64,000 bases of DNA, from assembly GCA_946902985.2 (NCBI GenBank), contig OX336389.2:979200084-979264083 (forward strand), given 5' to 3'. Made by a program: the position numbers and the translations under genes. This DNA is from Meconema thalassinum. Taxonomy: Eukaryota > Arthropoda > Insecta > Orthoptera > Tettigoniidae. The notes below the pieces were generated by a model. The model was not told where the DNA came from and did not search any database. It saw only the letters and a program-made list of their open reading frames with translations. This document shows, piece after piece, positions 1 through 10,493 of this stretch (its first letter is position 1; every line of letters starts with the position of its first letter).

Positions 1-709
1 TGTGTTTGTAACATATTTCCATTCCGTGTGTAACTTGTAAATTCATCCTGGTATTGCGCAACCATCGCGGTGGCATTTCTCGTAATTATGTTTGTTCTGG
101 GAGATTTGTGCGCACGTGTTCCCAAGTTCGAATCTTGTGTCAATCCATTTGGCTAGGGATAGCGTTCTCTTCTGTAACTGTTTTACTAATTGTAAGATAT
201 TACCATTCTGTGTACCTGCTCATTTCATAATCCGGATGGTCTCAAAAGCATGTAAGGTGGTGTGCCGTGCCACATAGTGTTACTGACATCGTTGCTTTCT
301 TTCAAGAACTTTTAATTCACTTGTGAAGCACTAAAGTGTAGTTCCTATACTGTAAATGACATTTTTTAAATTGTAATACATACCCCTCTATTTTGGCCAT
401 TACTACCTTATTTGGCCTTAAACGTCCCATCCCCAACCCTCAAGACAGCTGCGGTGGAATTATCCTCACCAGGTAAGTCTTCCACATTCCAAGCTTGTGG
501 ATAAAACGACGTACTTCCTCTCTTGTACATCTGAGAGTGTCACCCGAGTACGTTGTCAACACCGGCCGCCAAGCCAAAGCCATCAAGTCCCGTAAAGGAT
601 GTCTTGGGGTCGCCGTTGGTAAGTTTCCTTCGGGTTGGCAGGCCCTCAAGGGAGTTTGTCGAGCTGGAGGTAAGAAGGTAGGAGCGCGAGAAAAGAAACG
701 GGGGTGACA
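1..709 (+). repeat. 5' LTR of the first gypsy-type element (last 709 bp only)
   Basis: It is nearly identical (about 98.6% by eye) to 5640-6348 and ends in TGACA two bases before the primer-binding site. Two good 5' splice-donor matches (GGTAAGT near 472 and 619) lie in this U5/R part and are conserved in the 3' copy. They could be used to make spliced transcripts, but this is only a sequence match. Confidence 0.9.
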
Positions 710-711
710 TT

Positions 712-723
712 TGGTAGCAGAGC
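712..723 (+). other. Primer-binding site (initiator-Met tRNA type)
   Basis: TGGTAGCAGAGC begins two bases after the LTR end. It is complementary to the 3' end of animal initiator methionine tRNA (…GCTCTGCTA plus CCA), known from general tRNA sequences. It marks the start of minus-strand DNA synthesis and confirms the LTR boundary and plus orientation. Confidence 0.8.
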
Positions 724-876
724 GTGGTTCCTCGGTTTTCCACTTGCTGCTGTCTAGGGGGGAGGGTTGGCCGTAATATCCCCTGTCAATATGCCTAAAT
801 CTGACTCTATTTTGGTGGTAAAGATGTCCAGCTTATAACCTGTCTTAATTACCCTGTTAATTTGTTTCATGCAAAA

Positions 877-1083
877 ATGTCTGCTGCGACAAGTGTGAAG
901 TTTGCTACTCGGCTTACACGAGATGAGGTGAACTACGAGTTGACCATACGTGGCCTGCAGTCTTCAGGTGACCTAAGCCAAGATCGGAAAAGGCTGGAAG
1001 GAGCTTTGGAAATTCCAGTGTGCCCTCCGGAACTCACAGATGAAGAGCTTAATCGGGGTAAGTCCCTGATTGCATCTGATTAA
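877..1083 (+). pseudogene. Truncated gag start of the first gypsy-type element
   Basis: A 68-codon open frame starts at the ATG at 877, just downstream of the leader, where gag is expected. It stops at 1083. An earlier in-frame ATG at 862 is possible, but the one at 877 has the better A-rich context. The peptide contains LTRDEVNYELTIRGL followed by a charged region, which resembles the SAP-like helix pair at the N-terminus of some insect gypsy Gag proteins (inference from pattern). No capsid or zinc knuckle follows, so this is the stump left by the internal deletion and decay. Confidence 0.55.
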
Positions 1084-2609
1084 TATGCGTAACTTCTTGC
1101 AAATACCTTGCTCTAGTAAGGGTGAATTAGCCCAGTGTGCGTCCTTCTGTCCAGTATTTGTGGATCCGAGTGTCATATTTGTTTTCGGGTATTAGTAAAG
1201 GCAACGTCGCACCAATTTTCTTGGCCTAAATCTCTTATTGCACGGTTTCTTGAACTATCATAATTCTTTCCGGTGATCAATTTAGGGAGATTGGAAGTGT
1301 AGGGGACTGGTGACCACGATGTCCACCATGTTGTGTTTTAGCATCAGTGTTTTAGAGTCGGTGTTCTTGGTTTCTTCCTTTTAAAGCAGTGCTGGTAATT
1401 GTGTTGTGCGTACGGTAGGCCTAGGATTATAGGTTGTGTAATCCGGTCAGCTGCTTTCGGGCTGGCGTTGATCTTCTGTGGTTCTCGTGTGTGATAAATC
1501 TGTTTCCGATTAATTTGCAAGTGTCAAGTGTCATCAGGTCTCGTACAGTTGTCCCGCGTGTGTGTAGTATCATTTAAGGTGCTTATCACTGCTCCTTGGC
1601 AAAATTCCTATCCCGTTTAATGTCGACGTGTGCTTAAGTAAATTTAATTAAAAGAGACCGTTCCCTTAGTTAATGTGTTTTTCGATTCGAAGCCTGTTAA
1701 CGTGTCAATTCATTTGTGCTCGGCCAATTGGTCGCAGCAGATTTCTTTAAATTTCTGTCCCGTTAGTGTTCGTTGGGTTGGTCTCCCTGGTTTTTCTGTT
1801 CAACGTGGCTCGATATATCTGTCAGGTTTCTCGTTATTCAAAATTTGGTCTGCGTGTGTGAGTGTACTGTGCTGTAGGTTATGTATTAAGTTTGTGGGTG
1901 GGGTCATGCAGCCTGGTTGTTGTGCTGATTTCGTTCAGGTTAGGTCGGATATTTTGAAGGTGCATTTTAGTTCACCGTTAGGAGAGGCCAATTATGCTGG
2001 CTTGGATTACGCTGGGGCTCCTACCAGCCGGAGCTCGATTTGGTTGTAATGTGAGGATGCTGGCTTTAGGTCGGTTTTGCGATCCTCGGAGGTGCTGTTA
2101 TTCCCTTATGGTTCATCAAGAAGTCGAATTTAATGTTCGTTTCTCCTTTCTTCGTCTGGGCCGGGTAAGCAAGTGTGATGGGTAGGGACTGGGTCGAGCG
2201 AAGTTTGGGGTGTATATAGGTCCTTCCGATGTCAACTTCGCCTGGTATGGGACAGCGAAGCAGTGATTCGGGAGGGTGACAATTTTGTAAGCGGTTTTTT
2301 TAAGGAACACTCTGCTCACCGTAGTTGTGGAGAGTCGGGATGCATTTGTTGTTATCCGTCATGGTAAGATCCCTATATTTTTTGCTTGTGTTATGGTATA
2401 TCTTGTGTTATGGTGTCTTGGTGACTGCTTATTTTGCATACTTGTGCGTAGATGGGGAAATGTATTACTTGGGGTGGGAAAGTTTATTGGGGAACTCTGA
2501 CTGGATGTGTGATGGATGACTGTCGTGCGTGTTTCTGGTTTGTCATTCTCGTTTCGGTCTGTGATCTGGAAATATTTTCTGTAAACTTACGGATGGTGAT
2601 ATTCGTATC
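1084..2609 (+). other. Degenerate internal region of the first gypsy-type element
   Basis: No recognisable retroviral-like domain was seen in any frame. Short open frames at 1675-2049 and 1994-2185 have no motifs I know. A deleted or decayed spacer between the gag stump and the integrase tail is the simplest reading. Confidence 0.5.
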
Positions 2610-2975
2610 ATGGTCTGGAACTGTAAGCATTGTAGCTTTGGTGAATCTGCCGACAAGGTGAAGCAGATCTGGAAGGAGGTGCGCAAGTCCGTTCAGGTTT
2701 CTCACGAGCGACTCTCTCAAAGATACAATCAGGGACGGAAGCCGGTCAACCTCGAGATAGGAGACATGATTTATGTCCAGGACCATTCACCTAAGCTTCT
2801 AGGAAATCAAGTGTCAGGAAAACTACGCCCACGTTTCCGCGGGCCATTTAAAATTTTATCCTTTGTCAGTCCTGTTTCAGTGCTGGTGAGCGACCCTGAA
2901 CGGAAGAGGATCTTCAGGACTCACCTCTCACAGTGCAAGCCCGCACACGAGGCGCCCAAGCGAGTCTCGGGTTAG
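2610..2975 (+). pseudogene. Integrase C-terminal tail (GPY/F module) of the first gypsy-type element
   Basis: From about codon 15 onward the 121-aa frame reads like the end of a Ty3/gypsy integrase. It has a basic helix with SHERLSQRYNQGRKPV, the strand EIGDMIYVQ, and then LRPRFRGPFKIL, the GPY/F module that contacts DNA or chromatin in this family. The catalytic core and zinc-binding HHCC domain that should precede it are absent, and the first codons (2610-2650) have a different character, so a deletion junction lies near 2650. It ends at a stop before the 3' non-coding region. The family assignment is firm, but the protein is non-functional. Confidence 0.85.
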
Positions 2976-3460
2976 TCGACAACTAAACTGGTGGTATCTT
3001 TGTTTTTGTTGCCCCTTTTCCTTCTTAACTGGTAATGTGATCTTTCGTAAGGTTTTCCCCCCAAATCTACAGAGAACTTGCGTCTCTGGAGGCGTTGCTT
3101 ACCCAAAATGTTGTGAGAAGCGTGTTGCACCTTGTTATATGAGCAAACGGATCGTTTATCGGTCTTTATGACGTGTAACAGGCTTTTCCCAAGATTGGTA
3201 AGACTTAGTTAATATGTAGAATTTTGTGTTGGTGACCTCGATGTGGAGGTGATAAGTGGTTATGCCTGCATTGTCGTGGCAATATGATGTAAAGCATAGG
3301 ATTCGGGATTGCTTTGGATGTGGTAACTTCCTTGTTTGTAAACGTAAGGTGATTCGAGGGTAACAGGGGGGCCCCCTTTTAAAGGAATAAAATTAGTATG
3401 TTGTAGAATGTTTATGTTTTTTTAAATCAAATCTCTGATGTACCCCGGCTGATACCTGGA

Positions 3461-3646
3461 TGAAAACTTAAATAACCCGTGTAATGAACTGTACCTGCCC
3501 TTATGGTGAAAATTTAAACAACCCGTGTAATGAACTGCACCTGCCCTTATGGTGAAAACTTAAACAACCCGTGTAATGAACTGTACCTGCCCTTATGGTG
3601 AAAACTTAAATAACCTTCGTAAAATGAACTGCACCTGCCCTTCTGG
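3461..3646 (+). repeat. 46-bp tandem repeat, four copies
   Basis: The units start at 3461, 3507, 3553 and 3599, an exact 46-bp period. Each begins TGAAAACTTAAA and ends CCTGCCCTTATGG or a close variant. The last unit is the most diverged. They lie between the integrase tail and the polypurine tract, in the 3' untranslated part of the retrotransposon. There are no spacers, so this is not a CRISPR array. Confidence 0.9.
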
Positions 3647-4162
3647 TAACTGGTAAATTCTGTGCCATGAACTGTGTCTGTCACTCTGGTATGTCCTGCT
3701 ACTCGTGTGCTTAGCATTTCAGTGCTTGGCCTGTTGGAAATGGAGCTTCCTGCGGATGTGTCGGACTGTGCTGTTTCTCCGCGGGATCCAGTGCAGCTCG
3801 GGGCGTCTAAGATACCCTTGGTGGACATGTGGATGGTGGCGTGACTGGGAAACTGCTGGCGGGGACCTGGGCTCGTAATCGCCCATTCTCCATCTGTAAC
3901 CGGGTCATCAGGACATTTCTACATAGACCATTCCAGCTAACATGAGGAGCGGAACTAACACCGAGACAGTCCATCAACTCAGTTTGTCACTGTGTGAATT
4001 TGAACCTTGAACATTCTGCCTGCCATTCTATGAAGTCTATGCCAAAAATTCCTTCGAACATGTTTGGACATATGTAAATCTGCAGCCGCACATAAGAGGT
4101 GATCTACTCCAGGTCTGTCACATCAACATACGCAAAAGCCGTCCACCCCGAAGTTTGCTTTC

Positions 4163-4174
4163 GGGGGAGGAGGA
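4163..4174 (+). other. Polypurine tract
   Basis: A run of twelve purines (GGGGGAGGAGGA) directly abuts the TGTGAC that I take as the LTR start. This is the usual primer site for plus-strand synthesis. Confidence 0.8.
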
Positions 4175-6348
4175 TGTGACGTGTGCCACGACACCATTTG
4201 CTGAAATAAACATAAAAACTTAACCTGAGATACTCAATTCCTGCCAAAATTTACCCATCCCTGTATTTCCAGTTGAGGCGAACGCTTCGTAATTTCCTTC
4301 ACTTACCAAAATCTCTGAAGAACATTGTGGCCTATGCCGACAGTTGCAAATTTGGACTATGAACACCTTGTAGACGAAATCTTCCAGAATATATCATCGC
4401 ACTCGCAGTCAAAACACGCGAGGTATAACTCCGGACCTGATGTGCACTGGTTCTGGAATTTAGTGTTTCCTATCCTCAAAGATAAACTTGTGGAATTACG
4501 CATTTATGAAAACAACATCGCCTGTATCGATTGTTCCGACCACGACCATCGCGAGATGTATCGACCGCCTGGAGATGACACGAGACGAGCGCATAGCGAC
4601 CGACCAGTGTGACCAACTCTCACGCAAGTGAACACGGAAGTGTCTTGCGGACTACGTTCAAGAAACCAGGGGATTCTGGTGTGCGTGTGTGCTACGACTG
4701 CTCTATTAAAATTATCGTGCCGTTTGCATATATGTTGGACGTTCGTGCGTGGGAGACTCTCTTCTTGCCTGACTGTGATACTAGAAACATCTCCGGGGGA
4801 TTAGGATACCCCCGGCATATAGGACAGGTATCAGCCTCCTCGTGGGGCGGTTTTAGTTTTAGTTTTGGCTAGTTTTATTCAAACGTAGTTGTGTTGAGTA
4901 CGTTCCAGGAAGTGTGATATTTCTTTATTGTTCATCTACTTATTTGGGTTGTGTTTGTATTTCCTTGTGCGTAACTGCGTCGTAAAATTTTACCTCGTGG
5001 TAATGGCGCAACACTTTGATCTTCGGCCGGATAATGGGTTGATGTCCCCCACTGTTTAATGTCTGAATTGTTTATCAATTTTTCTTCTTCGGAAGCTAGT
5101 TTTTCATAGTGGGAAATCTTCTTGTTTTTGGGCGAGGGTTCTCCTTGTTGCGCAGCCGTAGGCGTCCTTTGGTTTGGTTCCAAATTTATTTATTATTTTC
5201 CCGTGACATCACGCTTCTTGGAATTTTCTCAAGTGCAGCCATGTAGATTTTTTAAATTTAGTTTTAAGGGGTCCCTGTCCTCTTTTCATCACCTTACGTC
5301 CACGTGGTGTTTGTAGGTTACGTGACATTTTTTCTCTTGGTTTCCCTTCTTTTACGCCCCATGTGCGTCTCACCTAGATTTTATAACACATCCGTAGTTC
5401 TGTTTAAAGTCAGATTTAGTTTAAATCTTAGTATTTCCAGGGTGGCATCATATTGTGCAACGGTACCTTGGGGTACCGTTATCCTCCGCCATTTTAAGGG
5501 AGTCTTGTTCGTGTCGGGGCCCATGGCGGTCGTGAGATACCGTCCGCTTCGTTTTTCTGGAGTCTGTCCATTGTAATGTAGTCTTTTCATTTTATTTCGT
5601 TCTCTTTTCCTTTTACGTTGTTCAGGATGTGTTCGTACGTGTGTTTGTAACATATTTCCATTCCGTGTGTAACTTGTAAATTCATCCTGGTATTGCGCAA
5701 CCATCGCGGTGGCATTTCTCGTAATTATGTTTGTTCTGGGGGATTTGTGCGCACGTGTTCCCAAGTTCGAATCTTGTGTCAATCCATTTGGCTAGGGATA
5801 GCGTTCTCTTCTGTAACTGTTTTACTAATTGTAAGATATTACCATTCTGTGTACCTGCTCATTTCATAATCCGGATGGTCTCAAAAGCATGTAAGGTGGT
5901 GTGCCGTGCCACATAGTGTTACTGACATCGTTGCTTTCTTTCAAGAACTTTTAATTCACTTGTGAAGCACTAACGTGTAGTTCCTATATTGTAAATGACA
6001 TTTTTTAAATTGTAATACATACCCCTCTATTTTGGTCATTACTACCTTATTTGGCCTTAAACGTCCCATCCCCAACCCTCAAGACAGCTGCGGTGGAATG
6101 ATCCTCACCAGGTAAGTCTTCCACATTCTAAGCTTGTGTATAAAACGACGTACTTCCTCTCTTGTACATCTGAGAGTGTCACCCGAGTATGTTGTCAACA
6201 CCGGCCGCCGAGCCAAAGCCATCAAGTCCCGTAAAGGATGTCTTGGGGTCGCCGTTGGTAAGTTTCCTTCGGGTTGGCAGGCCCTCAAGGGAGTTTGTCG
6301 AGCTGGAGGTAAGAAGGTAGGAGCGCGAGAAAAGAAACTGGGGTGACA
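4175..6348 (+). repeat. 3' LTR, 2174 bp, of the first gypsy-type element
   Basis: It starts TGTGAC after the polypurine tract and ends GTGACA, so it has TG...CA ends. Its last 709 bp match the left LTR. At 2.17 kb it is long for a gypsy LTR and occupies a third of the visible element. The open frames inside it (4325-4612, 4609-4872, 5304-5576) show no known domain. Confidence 0.85.
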
Positions 6349-6929
6349 CTACTGGTCTTTTCCATTAAAAACTCTCCCTCCTATTGAAGGCATTTCCCGT
6401 GTGTTGTATTAACTGGCTTTTAGTACATGACCTACGTTGTGATAAAGTAGCCTATAGAGGAAGGAAATCAAAATCAAAACTCAATATCCATGCGTTGTAG
6501 TCATTATTAACAAGAAACATAAAGAAAGCATAATCGTCTCACTATATTACTACCCTGTCTTAATCAAAGATTTCATCTTCCGTCAAGATAATTCGCTTCA
6601 ATACACCTCTTGCATTAGATAATGTGTCCATAGTAATACGATGAGGCTTTTAACGCGAAGGAATTGTGCACTTGTGTAGCCCATCATATGAATCGTCTCT
6701 GCAATCGCCTGAATAAGATGCGAGAAATAAAAAAAGAAAAGGTTTTAAAATTTCCAACTGATTCCATCTTGAATTTCTTTAAACAAGTGCATATCATCAG
6801 ATGTCTCTATACAAAGTTCAGAATAAAGTTTCGCTGTGCCAAGTTTCATTGCACTCGGGTAATTAGATCGGCAGAAAAGTTGTTTTAAATATTTCAAAGT
6901 CACATATAGTTCCTTACATAACAGTCCTC

Positions 6930-7293
6930 TAACGGTGGGTGAGTGGTTATCGTGTCAGATTACTAACCCCAAGCTTGCAGGCTCGCTCCTAGCCGTGGTA
7001 AGTGATTTGTGAGAGGCGGCAAAAATCACAGCATGCATGTCATACGATGTTGGCATGTTATAGAACCCATTTGAATTCAGTAGGCCGTGTTCATAATGGC
7101 AAAATTAATCTCGGATTTTCCGCCAACACAAAGTTCCTCATTTCTCTACTAGAAAGCGCTATAGTGTCATGGAGCATAGATATCTAACCTCCCTGACTTT
7201 CATAGTGCTTCAAGGAACAACAAAATTCGACATGCAAGCTGCCCTCTGGGTGTCAAATAACAAAGCTTGTACCCGGCACCCGAGGCCATACGA

Positions 7294-7336
<43 letters not shown>
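6930..7336 (+). mobile_element. tRNA-headed SINE with (ATT)n tail
   Basis: It has a tRNA-like head (GGGTGAGTGGTTATCGTG, then a weak B box near 6980) and a 3' part reading CCCGGCACCCGAGGCCATACGA before a run of ATT triplets. It splits IR-A: the sequence before it and after it is continuous in the copy at about 53715-53745. Confidence 0.6.
7294..7334. repeat. (ATT)n microsatellite
   Basis: About 13 uninterrupted ATT triplets form the tail of the SINE just before it. Open frames through it (runs of I or Y) are artefacts. Confidence 0.95.
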
Positions 7337-7924
7337 GTACAAAATGCCTGTTTGATTGCTTAAATAGTTTCGGAGATATTTATTTATTGAATCAAACACA
7401 ATGTGTACAATGTTATTCTAGAGGATACGTAATTTCTATTCGTCCTTTGCATAATGTGTGATTGGCAGATTTCTTTGAGTACTGTAGGCTACATTCGAAC
7501 TGGTGATATTGTGCGCAGGCTTGGTTACAAAGTTCTAACTGGTCAATATATGGCATGGGCACCATGTTGGATTGTTTTATGCTATAGAATTATATGTCAG
7601 CAGATGAATATTATAATCCTGGCTCAATATATCAACCTACATATCTATCACTTGTTTTAGACACGAGAAATAAAAACATAATTTTAAAAGTTTTGCACCC
7701 CGCCATTTTAAGGTTCAAATTAAAATGAATTAAATTAGACGCAAATATATTAAACCTTGTATGAAGATTTGCAGTTCTAAGTTTCACTGCTCCGGGATAA
7801 TAAAGTCGCGAGAAAAAAACATATACGGTAAATATTTAAACTTCGCGTCACCGCTATGTTGAATTTGTGTTCATCAGATTATTGAAAAGCGCATAAGTGA
7901 ACGTATGTTAATAGCTTCTATCAA

Positions 7925-8165
7925 CATACAAGTCCGGCTCCGTGGCTAAATGGTTAGCGTGCTAGGCTTTGGCCCAATGTGCCCCGAGCTATCAGGGATT
8001 TTAATCTTCTGGGGTATTAACCCGTGGTTCGGGGACTGGATGTATGTGCCATCTTCATCATCCCTTCATCCTCGTTAAGGCGCGCAGGTGGCTCACGAGC
8101 GTCAACTAGAAAGACCTGCTCTCGGCCTCTATGGAGGCCACACGATCATTCAATCAGTCATTCAT
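7925..8165 (+). mobile_element. tRNA-headed SINE with GGCCTC/GAGGCC hairpin tail
   Basis: The head reads CTCCGTGGCTAAATGGTTAGC, a tRNA A-box region, but the B box is degraded. The 3' tail contains GCGCGCAGGTGGC and GGCCTCTATGGAGGCCACAC, a hairpin shared with the SINE at 40240. Approximate target duplications (CAACATACAA and CAACACACAA) flank it. Confidence 0.7.
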
Positions 8166-8749
8166 TCATTCACCAACACACAAGATTTGAGTTTGATTGT
8201 TGTAATAGATTCGTAGATATTGAGAACCGTCTAAATATTTCAGATGATCGCCATGTTGGATTGTTCTATATGTTGGCCATAGAGTTATATACCATTAGAT
8301 GAAGATTATTGCGTAGGTATATTATACAAACTTACACTCTGATTGCATGATTAGGACACAAAAAGTAAAAAAAGTAGGAATAATCATACAGACGCCACCT
8401 TGAGTTTATGAAAACAATTGAATTTAATTAGATGCCAGTATATTGTTATTTTTAAGCATTTAACTTACCGAATTTCACTGTGCTCGGATGATTAAGTCAC
8501 GAGGAAGTGTAATTTAAATAGTTAAACTTACTTTAGTATTCTCTATCACCATACAAAATTTCAGGGTGATTTTGTTACTGTTGTGGAGATATAGAATGCC
8601 AGTGAAATATTTCGTGCCTCCATGTTGGATTGGTGAAACGTAGGCTATTACGATTTGATAGGCATGGTCGGTGTCGGACAAAATAGTACTATGTCCTTAC
8701 CGAGTTTCATTGAAATCGCTCGAGCCGTTAAATTTTATTTAGAGTACAC

Positions 8750-8793
8750 ACATACACACACATACACACACATACACACACGCACACACACGG
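8750..8793. repeat. CA-rich microsatellite at the inner end of the IR-A left arm
   Basis: Repeated ACACACAT and CACACA units end in CGGACAGAAG. The complementary GT-rich runs occur at 8873-8905 and 9177-9215, and the same arrangement recurs at 57050-57098, so the microsatellite is part of the IR-A structure. Confidence 0.85.
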
Positions 8794-8929
8794 ACAGAAG
8801 CTGATCTCATAAGTCTATTTTTAGCCTATTTTCATTTATGAAAAAATAGGCTTATGACATCACCTTTAGTCCGTGTGTGTGTGCGTCCGTGTGTGCCCCT
8901 CCCCCCTAATACCTTCAAATAGTAATCGA

Positions 8930-9105
8930 AATTTAATGTTTTATCAGTCTGTCAACACGACTGTACCCAATGGTATTGGGTGTTTACCTTATCCTGAAAA
9001 ACATGTTTAATCTCATGTAATTTGTTTTCAGGATTATGGAAACACCCAATATTATTCGGTACAATCGTGTTGACAGACTGAAAAAACATTAAATCAAGTT
9101 TTCTT
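8930..9105. mobile_element. MITE-B copy 1 at the IR-A axis
   Basis: A palindrome of about 170 bp. The left end reads CAGTCTGTCAACACGACTGT, and its complement closes near 9080. The same terminal sequence (GTCAACACGATTGTACCCAA) recurs near 24820, 25080, 59615, 60065, 60400 and 61315. No coding capacity. Confidence 0.8.
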
Positions 9106-10493
9106 TATCAGCTTATAGACTACCATTTCAGTCTATTTTCATTTATGAAGAAATGGCTTATGAGATCACCTTTTGTCAGTGTGTGTGTGTGTCCGTGCGT
9201 CCGTGTGTGTCCCCTCCTAATGACTTCTAAACGGCTAGAGCGATTTCAATGAAGCTTGGTAAGGTCATAGTACTATTTTCGCCGACCCCGGTTGTGTCCT
9301 TCAAATTTTATTACGTCTCACCAATCCAAAATGGTGGCTGTGCGAAATATTTCACCGGCATTCTATATCTCCGAAACGTACTCATATCACCCCGAAATTT
9401 TGTACGGTGATAAAGGGCAATACTGGACGATCACCTATGTGACTTTCAATTACCTGTTTACTACAAGGCGAACATGGCGGCCAAGCGAAGTTGAAACATT
9501 TAAATAGACTTTTCTCGCGATTTAACCATCCAAACACAGTGAAACATGGTACAGAAAATGACTATACAAATTGCAACGCACTGACATCTAATTTATTCCA
9601 TCGTTTACATAACCACAAGATGGCGGCTGTGCGAAATTTTAAAATTACGTTTTTATTTCTTGTGTATAAATCATGCGATCAAGGTGAACGTTTGAATAAT
9701 GAACGTACGCAATTATCGTTATCTAATAGTACATAACTCTATGGTCTACATATATAAAATTCCAACATGGCGGCCATCCAATATATTTAGACGGTTCTAA
9801 ATATCTATTAATCTATGACAGCAATCAAACTGAAATATTGTATATATATATAGGCTATAAACATAAGTTCACCTATGGGACGTACAATAACCTGGTGAGC
9901 ACAAATGCAACATGGCCGTGACGCGAAATTTAAATATTGAAATGGACGTTTCTCGCAATTTAACCATCCGAGCGCAGCGAAACTTGGTACGGTACCGGTA
10001 TATGCCTATATAAATTTTAATCCTCTGGCATATAATTAATTTAAATTATTTCATAACCACAGGATGGTGGCTGATCGAAATTTTAAAATCTCGTTTTTAT
10101 TTCTCGTAATCATGTAATTGAAGTTTGAATAAAACACCTGTACAATATCTTCATGTAAAACGAAGTACGTCCAGAACGTAAGTTCCGTTTTGGTAATAAC
10201 ATTAAATTGTGTACAGATACAGAAAAAATATTTATAGCACAAAATTCTACAACCCTTAAACTACTTTTCCTATAACTGCCGAAATGTTGCAGGCATTTGT
10301 CGTAGCGTGGCACGAGTTTTTATATACCTTTTACATAGACGTGTGCCGCCTGTGTCTTCAACTAGTTGTACGTTCCGCTGCAGCGCAGTTCCGCATATGC
10401 GCGGTAGACGCTCTGTATCAAGGAGAAGAAACGTGCGCCATTTGGAGAGCGCTGTCAGCCACGTACGCGTTGTTGTGCATGTTTACTCGTACA

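Larger units (their letters stand above)
1..6348 (+). mobile_element. Ty3/gypsy-type LTR retrotransposon, internally deleted, 5' end cut by window edge
   Basis: Bases 1-709 match 5640-6348 with about ten differences, so the two stretches are the ends of a pair of direct LTRs. Between them lie, in order, a primer-binding site, a start of gag, an integrase C-terminal tail, a four-copy tandem repeat and a polypurine tract. The internal region is only about 3.5 kb, and protease, reverse transcriptase, RNase H and the integrase core are missing, so it cannot move by itself. The 3' end (6348) joins sequence that in another copy (53150 onward) belongs to the fold-back repeat IR-A, so this element inserted into IR-A. 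The target duplication cannot be checked because the left border is outside the window. Confidence 0.9.

Noticed and set aside
3461..3646. CRISPR-like array
   Set aside because: Units are contiguous with an exact 46-bp period and no unique spacers, inside a eukaryotic retrotransposon.
7267..7461. Frame with a run of tyrosines or isoleucines
   Set aside because: Translation of the (ATT)n microsatellite.
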